Made by a program: the position numbers and the translations under genes. This document shows, piece by piece, positions 10,628-23,200 of a DNA stretch of 34,565 nt; within the stretch, counting starts at the first letter, position 1; each line of letters opens with the position of its first letter. The notes below the pieces were generated by a model. That model saw nothing but the letters and a program-made list of their open reading frames with translations. It was not told the origin of the DNA and searched no databases. Source of the stretch: Zygnema cylindricum (lineage: Eukaryota; Streptophyta; Zygnematophyceae; Zygnematales; Zygnemataceae); NCBI GenBank assembly GCA_037447655.1, contig JBBHKE010001345.1, positions 1-34,565 of the forward strand, given 5' to 3'.

Positions 10628-13600
10628 GTGAGTAATCTTGCCATTCTGGTATTGTGATTAAGCTCTGAAATACTTTAGAATATTTGGCACATTTCTGTTA
10701 TAATTTAGCCAAATTGTATGCAGAAGACAGTCACGGTGTAATCTCCTTCCAGCTAATATGTACTCAATCACTTTTGTTACGTCGTCGCAATCGAGTCAAA
10801 TTTTGCTTCCATCAATATCACGTTTAGGCACATGCCAATCATGGCATTGACATGTTAGGCATTCATGTTAGTCACATTTTCCCGTCATAAAACCAGTACA
10901 TTGCAATTGCAAGACACTGACATTTCATGTTGATGGCATTTTTTAGTTATAGGATCAGTACATTGCAATTTTATGACTGTGACACTTCATGCTAATCACA
11001 TTTTCCCGTCAGAGAACCAGTACATTGCAATCACATGACACTGACATTTCAGTAACACTGCGGTTATCCTTTTGTCAGTTTCGAGAAACATTGTTTGGCA
11101 CTGCTCTAGAGTTTTAGGGCAGAAAACGCTTTTTTAGGTTCCAAAAGGTGCAACCTTGTTAAATGGATTTTCTTCTGCATGGACTATCATTGTGCCCGTC
11201 ATTTCTCGTGAGGCGAAAGCATAGACTCAAAGCTTTGAAATTTAATTTCTGAATTGAAAACGTGTTTGTTCCGTTCATTTGGATTCAATCGTTTTCTCTT
11301 TGGTAACAATGGCTTTACAATTCTAACTTCACGCCGATATCTCAAAATTCCTGTATAATCTCACGGATGTATGCTGTCACATGACACCAGCTGCAGTGAA
11401 GACGTGAAATGCCATTTTCTCCAACTGCAGTACCTATTGATATTTTTTGTCAATAAAAAACCGTTATGTACTTTATAATTGCTCGATTTTTCATTACAAT
11501 ATCACAATAATACATTTTTAGATTTGCTGGTGTTGTAGCTACATTGCTAATGTGGAGAAACAGTTAATGCCGATGGATAATAATATTTGCCGTCCACACT
11601 ATTACACATTTGCAGAGTAATGGCTTATGTAAAACCTTCTAGTTCAAGCGAGCTTTCTGAAGGAATTACTATGACTCTTAAAAACTATGTGTACGACTAA
11701 AAAATTGGACATTTGGTACAGCAGGCTACTTATGATAGTGGTCTATTTGGCCTGTTTTGGTTTGTCATGTGCAGGTTTTTTAAATAAATGGCTGTTAGGA
11801 GGTGAGCAGCTCTTTTCTTAATGGACACAAATCACTTTTTTTCTGAAATACCTTTTGCAACCAAATTGTCAACGATTTTTTATGTTGGTTTTGCACTTAC
11901 AAATACAAACAGCTGTCTGATTGTGTGCATGGTTCCCTGAATGCGCGTTTTTGTTATAGATCTTGACTAAAATTGACAAGACTGGGTGAAATTTTTGTTT
12001 GCAATTATTTATGATTTGTATGAGTTGTCCCTTAACAAGTGTGTGTTTGCTTAGAATCATGTTCACTTTTGACATTCATTTTGAATTTTCCACTCTTGCT
12101 TTGTTTGTTCGCTTCCGGTTTTGTTCATTTTCCATTCAATTGTTTCCAATTTTATGGCGTTCGATTTTTCCATTCAAAATGACCTCCATTCTTTTAGGAC
12201 TTCCCAACCTTCCTTAACTTGATGGTGCCTGGCATTCGATTTCAACTGCAGGCTACCTTACCTGGAAGTTTCCTCCCCAGTAAAAGTATTCCATGGGGAC
12301 GAATCCTGCATATCACATCTCCCTCCGAAATACTTTATGCCTTCATTGTCAAATGCAATTAAGTCACAACAGTCGACCCGAATTGAGTCCGTAGAGCGAG
12401 CTTTACAGAGCAATGAATCGGTAAAGTGTTTTGGTTGGAAATGGAACACAGAAAGAGGAGGTTTATGGCGAGGGCAAAAGGAGGGAATAACAAATAGAGG
12501 TATTTTTTGCCTTGTCTTGAGTTTTGTAATCATTTTGCAGCAAATTTTAGAAAGAAATTGTCTTCAATGCCATTCACATGTTTTTTTAGGTGATTTTTGA
12601 GTATTTATCCACAGTTTTTTTTGTTTCCCTTCTGTGGGCTGAAACAATGCTAGTCGTGTGGTTTAGTGTTTATTTCACTGTTTAATGGGAGTGGATTACA
12701 AGCTGCCACATTTCCGTACACCTAATTTGTGTTATACATTCTAATTCGCATTTACACGGCAATTCCTTTATACTATTCGCGATTGGCGGTGCACTTTTCC
12801 AGCCTACACTTCTCACCTTCTGTATTAATAGCTTCCTCTGTGTTGATTTAGTGTGAACACAGCACCATTCTCCATATGGGACGGTCCGATAGCATGGATG
12901 GGAAAAAAACAAGCTGGGCAAGGCTTGTTATTCACTTATTAATTTATGTGGTCTACACTATATTATGTGAAAGCATACGGAAATTATTGCCCTGAATTGA
13001 TATGATTTGGTGCTAATTACCGTGGTTGGTGTATTGTTCACTTTGAGGATGGATAGGACTGTAATATCAAACTTGCTCGTCATATATGCTTGAGAATTAT
13101 TTTTGCATTCCAAAATGCATTTTATGACCTTTGACTAAATTACTCTATTTGTCCAGGCTGAGACGGTTGTTAGAGTAAGGGTTGGTCAACTAAACAGTTT
13201 AAAACTTTTATTTAAATTGGGATTTTTGGATTCCACACCCTAAAACAAGTTTTATAGGTTTGCATATATTTTTATTCCAGCTCTGAAAGAAACCTTAAAG
13301 TATCTCAGGAATGGAAATGACGAAGCCCATCCTTTTTTTAAAACCCCTAAAAAGCTCGAAAACACACTAAGGAAATCTGGAATAGTACTTATATCTGAGA
13401 TTTTTTCTATATGGGCAATCAGGAGTTCCATACAGAGGGAGGCAATTATCTAGAAGTTTAATGGTGGTGGCAAAAGGAGATTTGGAGGGAGAGACAGTCG
13501 TGGTAAGTAATTGCAGTTTGGAAAAAATCGGTAGTTTCTATTTTGTAATGATAAAGTAGTACCGTCAATCGGTGTTTCTTAAGCTTTGAAAAAAAGTTTG

Positions 13601-16600
13601 AAAAATATTAATTTCATAAAAATAATGCTACACCACCCTCTGCAATTAGCATGGACCAAGCTGTTTTTGAAGCATCTGTATTTAAATGTAGTTTAGAACA
13701 TGTAATTTTTCTAGTTTAATATAAACCACATAAATTTGTTCCAGCCAGACCTAGTTTGAAAGCATTGCGGAGTTGTGAGGACTAGAATTGGAATAAGTAT
13801 GCAAATTAACTTGCAAATCAAATCCACACTAATTTACGATATCGAGTACAATTTTTCGTCATTTTATAATCAATGGTCAGTAGTACCCTATATATTCCAA
13901 GTTTTTGCAGTTTCCAGAATACATCATGATATTCTCATTCTTGACAATGTTATGGTGTTCTCTACACCTTTAGAGAACTTTGCAAATTGTGGCACATCTG
14001 CAAAGAAAAGCAGTTGTTGCAATTGAATAATCCACACTATTTCCAGTGTTTACCTAATTTTTCTGATGAGTTCGGAATAGAAACTTAAGCTCTGGGACAC
14101 GGAAATATGTAATCCACACCGATTCCAGTAAACAAAGTTAAGAGAGGGAGCGAGAAAAGGGGGAGGGAGAAGGAGAGAGAGGGGAGGAGGAGAGGGAGGG
14201 GCAAGAGGGAAACAAGAGGTAGAGGGAGAGGGACCCTGAGGGAGGGAGAGAAGGAGAGGGAGAGAAAAAGATGAAGAGAGAGTTGGAGAGGAGAGTGGAG
14301 GGCGGGGGAGAATGGGGGGGAGGGTTCAGAAAAGGCGTGAGTAGGGATTCGAAGTTGTTCTGGGCGAGAAATGCTCTGGAGTTTAGAAGGTCCAGACAGG
14401 AGGATCAGACAGGATTCAAATTGAGAAACCTTTTTAGTGTGGACAGAACGGGGTTTAGTTTGTATTGGCCATCCGTAGGGCGAGGGTCTTTGGTCATGGC
14501 TTGTAGTTTTGTAATTCTTGCCGGTAGGCATGTTCTCACTGACATTTTTTGGGTCATCTTTTGGTCATGTCTCCTGATATTTGACCAAGTATCTCGTTAC
14601 ACGACCAAAAGATGACCAAAACTTCACGAAAAAAATGTGAGTGAGAATATGCCCAGTGTCATGTTTAGTGAAGGTGGTGGCATCAATAATGTTCCTTATG
14701 AAAACCTGTGGATACAGGAAATAATGTGTCGTTCTGAAAACAGTGTGGAAGTGCAAGGAGGCCTTGAAACTCTTCTATTAATTGAAATAGTCCTTTCTAA
14801 TAACTGCAAAGTAGATGGCATTTCAGGTAGTTGAGCTCAAAATTTGGTTAATTCCCATTACTTTTGCAACACTTTCAAGTTCTGGAACAGTGCTGCTGAA
14901 CATTGAAATAGCCCACCCTAATTGAAGTAGTTGAACGGTATTGCAGGTAGTGGGACTCAGGAAAACTGCATAATTCCTAGTAGTTGTGAAATGAAATAGA
15001 GTTCTGGAACAGTGGCAGCTGAAAATTGAAGTGATCCACACTAATTTCGGTGGATTGAACGGTATTGCAGGTAGTAGGACTGGGAAAATCGGGACGAGCA
15101 GCGGCCAGACTGGCGCTGGCTAGGGGAGCGGAGAGAGTGGTAGGAATGGACACAAATATCTCTACCTCTCCATTGGAGGTAGGCTGTAACTGTCCTAAGC
15201 GTGATAAGTTTTCCACAGTTCAAACATATCATTCATTTTGCCTGTTCCTTTTGTAAGGCATGGGAAGTTACAAGAAAATCAACAAAGAGACCCATTCGGG
15301 GAACCAAACTTAAATCAGGAAGAAAGTTTGAACGAAGGGAGATGGCAGGAGAAAGGGCAGGAGAGTAAGGTTTCTTTAGGCTGGAAAAGAATAGGTTTTA
15401 CAGCTATGCAGGTACTAGAGAATGCCGTAGAAGTCGCTCGAAAATGCTTAGAGAGTCAAGAAATTTGTGGAGGGCGGTGCATTTAACCTTTTTAGTTGTC
15501 AAAATAGGAGAAAGGGTGTTAATTTAGCAACCTTTGGTAAGATAATTTCTACAGGTAGGAAAGCCAAACTACATCCCCTCCAGGATTTTTTTTTTTTTTT
15601 TTATAAAGTGCAGTTTTGCATTTTTACATTTTTTTGTTTTGGTGTTTTTAAGGTTTCTTCTGGTTTTGCAGGAAGATCCCAGCTTTGCCAATATAGATAA
15701 GGCTCGCGTAAAAACGGAACTTGGACCACACAGGACTGAGAGTCTCCGTGAAGCGTCACGGATTGTTCTTTCTCCCGGAGTCCCTGCTGCCCAACCAGAT
15801 ATTGCGAGGGCAAGGAAGGAGGTCAGTATTCTACATCCTAAGATACCTTTTGTTTGTTAAGTCAAAAAGGAAGGAAACGGGTATCCTACGCCCTAAGATA
15901 CTCTTTGTTTCCTAAAGTTAAAGAGGAAGGACGTCGGAATTCTACGTTTTAGTTAAACTTTTTAGTGTAAAGCTAAAAGGAAGGAGGTGAGTATTCTATG
16001 TCCTAAGATACCTGCTGTTTTCTAAAGTTAAAAAAAGGAAAAAAGGAGTACTCTACGTCCTAAGATTCTCCTTGTTTCCTAAAGTGAGTATTCTACGTCC
16101 CGAGTTGAACTTTTTTATGCTAAGTTAAATAGGAAGGAGGTGGGTATTCTATGTCCTTAGATACCTTTTGAAAAAGAAGAATGCGAGAATTCTACGTCCT
16201 CAGGATACCCTTTCTTTCCCTAAGTTAAAAGAGTGAGGAAGTCAGCATTGTGTCCTAAGATACCTTTAGTTTTCTAAAGTTGAAATGTTGTGAAAGCTAG
16301 GATGTGGAAGCCAGGATATATTGACAGTCATACAATCCACTGAACGATGAATTGTTGAATGTAGAAAGTTTCTGGGAAGTGGTTTTTGGGACTTTTTCTT
16401 TCTTTTTTTCTCGTGGTGCTCAAATCGAAATATTACAACAATTCGTCGTACCCTAACAACTCAATATTTGTACCGCAGTTCCTGGTTCAAATTATTTTAA
16501 TATAAATTCTTAATTAAATAATTTTCCTTTGCCCGCCGATTTGAGCTGACGGGCAATCCTTTTTTTTACAAAACGAACAAAATGAAAAGCATTTTTTTCT

Positions 16601-17188
16601 GAGCTGAACTTTATTTGTACATATATATGCCAGTATACACAAAGTATGTAAAAGTACACAAAAAGTATATTTAATGCATACATGAGGTACACTGGAAATA
16701 TGTAAAGCATGAGCACACATAAAGCTGAACCCTTTCCTAAGAACACATACCGAACTATCCAGAAAATACTTATATAACGTTCAAATACTGTGTCGTAACG
16801 ATAATAGGGGTAGAGGATAGGAGAGTGAAAGGTGGCAGTTTCATGGCTGGACTTATGGAAACTAGCAGGATATGAAAAAGAAAGGAAAGCTCTAGCAGGG
16901 AAGTTGACAGTGCTCTCTCTTTCTCTCCTCTCTCCCTCTCCCTCTCCCCCTCTCCCCACACCCTTTCTCTCTCTCTCTTTGTGTTTTGGGGGAAAGGAGG
17001 GAGTTGTAGCCATATCTGAGTAATGGCTCTCTCTCTCTCTCTCCCTTTCATCGCCTCCCTCTCCCTCTGCCCCTCTCCCCATACTCGTTCTGGGGGGCAG
17101 GGAGTTGTAGCTATATCTGAGTAACGGTGCTCTCTCTTTCTCTCGTCTCTCCTTCGCCTGCTCTTTCTCTCCCCACACTGCTTTTTTT

Positions 17189-17281
<93 letters not shown>

Positions 17282-20200
17282 GTCTGTTGTGGAGGGAAGA
17301 CGAAGAGTTGTAGCCATATCTGAGGAACGGTGCTCTCTCCTTCTCTTTTTTTTCCTTCTCCTTCTCCCTTTCTCCCCACACTCTCTCTCTCTCTCTCTCT
17401 CTCTCTGTGTTGTGGGGGGAAGGCAGGGAGTTGTCGCCATATCTGAGCTTGCTTTTGCAGCCGAGGTTCTCCCAAGGAGTATAAAAATGGCGGCTGTGTC
17501 AGGCACCAATGGGAAGTCAACTGTGACGTCATTCACAGGCCAGGTGAGAGAGTGGGAGGGCGAGAGAAGGTGGAATAGAGGGAAATAGTTATGCTTCTAT
17601 GGGTTTGATTATGTTGGTGTATCTGTGTTTTTTGTATGGGTTTGTGTGGGAGCATGAGCGTGTCCGTCTCTCTGTCCCCTTGCCTGTCTATGGCTGCATG
17701 ATATATGTTTCCTGTGTCTGTGTCTGCTTCCTCTCTCTGTTTCTGTCTGTCTTCGTCTCCGTCTTCTCTGTCTCTGCCTCTGTCTCTGTTTCTGTCTGTC
17801 TCTCTCTGTCTCGTCTCTGTCTTTGTCTCCGCCTCATCTCCTCCTCGTGTCTCCTCTGTCTCCTCTTCTTTGTCTTGGTCTCTCTCTATCTCTCTGTATC
17901 CTGTATTTCTGCTGTCTGTCTCAGTCTTTCTTTCACTCTCTTCCGGAACAATGCAATCAGTGTATGCAACGTCGTTTAAGACAAAATTCCATTTCCCAAG
18001 GCAGGATCTCCAGCCTATCTTCGAGAATTTGTAAAGATTTCCTTTCTTCACACTCTCCCTCAATATTCCCACTTTACAATCTGAATACTTTGTAATTATT
18101 ATTTTTGTTTTTGTTTCTCCTTTTTCCAGATTCTTCGTGCAGCTGGTCTGAGTGTTTTTGTGGGTGGAAATTTAGGAACTCCTCTCTCCGAGGCAGCTTT
18201 AGATTGTTTGCAGAGACCAGAAAGTGAACCACCCTATCAGGTAGGTGGAGGACTGATTCCCTTTTACAATGTGTTGTCACGAAGTGTTTTAATAAATAAT
18301 TTTAGAAGTATTCTAATTACTTTCAAAATTGGAAGGGGAAACTGTAAACGACCGTAATATTGTAGAAACGTCTAGAATTTTTCCAGCAAACCCTGCCTTT
18401 CAAAAACTCTATACAAGTTTTTATAAAGTATTTTAAATGCCCTCAAAACTGGAAATGAAAATTGTAAAAACCGCGAAATTATAAAAACCTACTTTTGTTC
18501 TGAAAAGCCCTGAAACCACCATTTATAGCCTCAGAAAAATCTTGCAAAAACACTATCAACCCTGATTACCTTGAGAATCCGAAAACCCTAAAAATGCAGA
18601 AGACAATGCCTCATTTATCCATTTGGATGTTCACTTATGCTACTTTGAACTACATATGTATAATGTTAATATCGAATTAATATATATATATATATATATA
18701 TGTATATTTTATATTATTCATTTTTTCTCTCCCCTCCTCCCTCTCTCCCTCTCCCTCTCGCCCTCCTCCCCTCCCTCTCCTCTCCCCCTCCCTCTCTCCT
18801 CTCTCCTCTCCCTCTCCCCCCTCCTCTCTCCCCCCTCCCTCTCTCTCTCTCTCTCTCTCCCTCTCTCTCTCTCTCTCTCCCTCTCTCCCTCTCTCCCTCT
18901 CTCCCTCTCCCTCTCTCCCTCTCGGGTGCGGTGAAGAAATCGTGCAATTGCTTGAGTGGGAGGGGGAGGGGGAGGGGGAGGGGGAGGGGGAGAGGGTAGG
19001 GGAGGGGGACACGTTGAAATACGAGAAATTCAACTAAGCTTGCAGTTAAATGGAGCATCTTAGTGTGGAAAGTAAAATTTTGGTCATTTGAGTTCATTGT
19101 TTGGAGAAACGTATTAATAATTTTACGTGTAGCGTTTAATTGAACTATTGTTTGTTTTTTATGCAGGCGGCTGTTGTGGAAGTGAGCAGTTACCAAATGG
19201 AGCTCCCTGGATCATTTCACCCCAAAGTAAAATTTTCCTCACTTTCAATTGATCTTTTCTGTTAGTATATTTAACATTAATTATATTATTAGCAGTGGGT
19301 TCAGCCTACTGCTAACCCTTACCGCTCTTCTGTATTATCTCCCTTACTGCTCCAACCCCTTCGTACTTATAGACCTTTATACGAGGGTATAAAAACTCCT
19401 TGGAAGCAAACTTTCAGAACCTGTAAATCTCCCTTGTAAGTGCCCCACGTTTTTTTTTGGAAATTCGGTTGGATAGGCCGCTGTCATCATCAATTTGACA
19501 TTGGACCACCAGGAGCGCCACGGAAGCATGGAGGCCTATGGGGAGGCAAAATGTCGAATGTTTCAACACATGGATCCATCTGATGTGGCAATCATTCCAC
19601 AAGGTATGCCACTCTAACTCTTGTATGGTACATACAATTCTCTAGTATAGTGTGTCAAGCATAGATTTTGTTTCAACGCATGGATCCATCCGATATGGCA
19701 ATCACTCCACAGGATATGCCACTTTAATGCTTGTATGCTACACACATTTCTTATAGTATGGTGTACTACACCGTGAATCGTTATTAGTGTTAATGTTTTT
19801 TTCGTCTCTTTAAACATCTTTTCTCCGTACACGCATGTCGGTTCTTAGATCTGACGGTTGCGATTGAAAGGTAAGATTCTCAGCTTCCGATTGACGGTCT
19901 TAAATTGAAAATCTGACAAAAGTGTACTGAGAAAAGATGTTTTAAGTGGCGAAGAATTTATTAACGCTAATAGCGATACGCGGTGTAGCTGTCGGCTAGA
20001 CTTGTTGATATTGAGCCGACACTTGTTGATATTGATTCTCAGTGTATCCTGTTCCTTGTACAACACTACATTTTTTATGGTTACCTGGATCACATGGGAA
20101 TTTCCAGTGTGGCTATCGTAGAGTATGCCACTCTAACTCTTGTGCGTCTCTTTTCTTGTGAAACTTCGTTATAGTATAGTGTGTCAAGTTCATTATCAAA

Positions 20201-23200
20201 CAAGGATCGATATTGTTTCCATATATGGAGACATCCGATCAGAGGACATGCCACCCTTATTTTTGTAGGGCTTTTTTTAAACTTTTTATGGCTATATATT
20301 TCTTCTAATATACTGTTTCACGTAGATTGTTTCACAACATGGATCCATCCCATACAGCAATGGTTCCAAAGAGTATATCTTTAATTCTTGTACAACTTTC
20401 TTGTGAAGTTCTTATGGTTCTCAATTTCCGCTGGTATATTGCGTCAAATTTCTTAACAAACAAGCATGGATATTGTTTCCATACAATTGACCATTTGGTG
20501 TGGCAATCATTCCGCAGAATATGCCATTCTAATTCTTGTAAGGTTTTGTCCTTTGACGTTTTTGTGGCTGATAATCTGTTAACATATAGTTTGTCAAGTT
20601 TCAGACCAAACAGGCATGGCTTTATTTCTGTTAGATCCATCTAATGTAGCAATTATTTTGTAGGGTATGCGACTCTTGAGGAGCCTTGGCTTGTTATTGT
20701 TTAGTCTGTGAATTTCATATGATGGTACAGTTTATTAAATGTCTTATCAAACAATTTCAAGTTTTTGAAAGCTTTTAATGGGTTTCAGTTTTTAATGTTT
20801 TGGTGAAGTTCTTATTGAACGAGCATGGAACTTTCCAACACAAAACCACATCCCTAGTTCTTGTAATGGCTTGATGAGTACCAATTTTTGATGATGAAGA
20901 TCATCAAATTTCTCATCAATTAAGCATGAAAATTTCAACAAGGCACATTATTTTTAGTCCATGTAAAGTTTTGATGTGCCTGAATTTCCCATAGTCTAGC
21001 CTGTCAGATTTATCATCAAACAAGATTATTTCAACACATGTATCCATTTGATGCATAAATCCTTCCACAAGGTATATCATTTCTAATTCTTATTACTATC
21101 CATCTACTCTGTTGTATTGACTAATTTCATTTGTCTCATCTTTGTTGGGTCGTTGTTCCCATGTTTTAGTGTGCAATTTTTTATGTTGTACCTTCCATGT
21201 GACAGTATGCCAATTTTTTTAAGTTCGACAAACTACTGTGTTGTGTCACATTTTGTAGTTTTGTGTGGTTTTTCGTTCTTTTGTGTTTTACTGTCTCGTT
21301 TGTTACCATTGGTTCAACCATTCACTATTATTATTGTAATCCGGATGAACCTTATGGATGGGATAACGATGGGATGTGTATGAGGATATATGTGTGTAAG
21401 TGAGAGTAAAGAACCGCTATCGACAGTTGTTGTCCACTTTTCTTTTTTAATAACAGCTGTGGTCCACACTAAAATATATTTAGACCCAGTGACGTTGAGA
21501 CCTAATAGTATTTGTGGTTCATACTAGTTACAGTGGAACGTGTTTGTGTTGAGTCTCTCATGGAAACTTTTTCATCATCTGCTAGGGAGATCCAAATAAA
21601 GTACCACATTTTTTGTGGGATATGTGTTGCGGAATCACATCATCAAAAAAATTGTTTTGATTTTGATTTCATAATCTGAATGAGTTTAAATCAGAATTAG
21701 TCCTCTCCCAAACATACAAGGATTGTTAATTTCAGGAGTAATATTGTCATTACATATACTGCGTGGAGAGTAAGCTTAACACACTCTATTTGAAAAGGTG
21801 TGAGAGCTACTATTTTTTACACTTTTTTGAAGGTTTTTGAGGTTTTTAGTGATACCTACTTTTTCATAAATCGTCGTGTCCACTCTAAATGAGCAGAAAA
21901 CAGTCTTCTACGGAATTTAGCTTTGAAAGCAGGAGGGAGGGGGACACGTGGATGGCTGGGAGGCATTCCAGGTGTGCAGGTACTCCCTCTATTTTTTTTT
22001 GTCTTTTCTTTTTATTACCTGCAAAGCAAGTTAAAGCGAGCAAAAACACAAAAGTTGCAATAGGACTCGTGAACAGATATAAAAAGACATGTTTTTTCTT
22101 CTGTGAGGAAATAGAGGGAAAGATTTTGCCTATGTCCGCTTAGTAGTCTCACAATTTGTGCTCTTTTAAACTAACGCATCGACATCATAACTCATCATCC
22201 TATTGTTTATCCTTTCTCTCCCTCACTCTCTCCCTATCTTTTTCTGCCCTCTCCCTCTCCTTTTTTGTTCTCTCCCACTCCCTCTCCTAGTTGGACTGTC
22301 AGGCAAGGAGAGCGATAGCAGTGGTCCCCACAACAGGAGAGGAGGCTCGTCTTTTTCTGAGTGGATTGAAAGCGGTTGGAAGACATAATGCCAATAATGC
22401 CGCCATAGCATCTCTTCTCTCTCTCTCCCTCGATATTGGGATTCACGAAAGTCACATACAAGAAACGATTCCAACATTGGAAGCCTTGCCACATAGAATG
22501 CAGATTGGTGAGTTAGGAACTATGTTTTGTTTTTTGTTTTTTGTGTTTTTGCAAAAGTGTCAGTGACCAAAACGAATACTACTTTGATAACGTGGATTTT
22601 ATTATGGGAATGCAAGAATATTTTCTAATTGGAATATTTTTTTCCTCAAATGAAAGCAAATCCGTGAGTCAATAAACTTACGCAATTTCTTAAAGTGTTT
22701 CTTAGCTGTCATTGAATAATGTGACATTTAGCGTTGCTTATGTTTTATGACGGTCCTCATGTGTATAAAGCTTAAAACTCTCAATTTGTGATTTTTTTTT
22801 CTTTACGGCCTTTGTAAAATTCACTTTTCAACGAAAACCAAAATCACAAAATATTCCTTATCCTTGATACGCCCCTTCTTCTATAGCCAATCCACAAACG
22901 ACAATTTGCACCCGAATAATACATGTAGCATTCGTTCTTGTCATTTCACATGGTGAATTCATTCTTGTCTTTTCTGGGGGAGGTCACAGACCATTACATG
23001 GAACATTCATTTTTGTCTTTTCTGGGGGAGGGCAACCAAAAACATGGCGCATTCATTCTTGTCCGACCTTGCAACCTAATTCTTGGAGCCCGCATTCTTG
23101 TCTTTTCTGGGGGGAGGTTTCAGTGAAAGAAGACAAAAATATTTTGTTTTTGAATGACAGCAAAGCCACCAATGTGGACGCCACTCTGGCGGCTCTGGAG

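Noticed and set aside
14085-14615. 148-codon minus and 114-codon plus frames
   Set aside because: They overlap each other across a purine-rich tract in intron 2, show no family features, and have no splice-linked partner.
16510-17536. Minus-strand frames of up to 340 codons, rich in Arg-Glu repeats
   Set aside because: They are translations of the CT microsatellite and CT-rich acceptor arrays of MurD intron 4. They have no domain and cross the real exon 5 on the other strand.
17599-18095. Overlapping Ser/Val/Leu-rich frames on both strands
   Set aside because: They are low-complexity CTGTCT repeats in intron 5, open by composition only.
18623-19196. Pro/Ser/Leu or Arg/Glu/Gly-rich frames
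   Set aside because: They come from the CCCTCT and GGGGGA tracts of intron 6.
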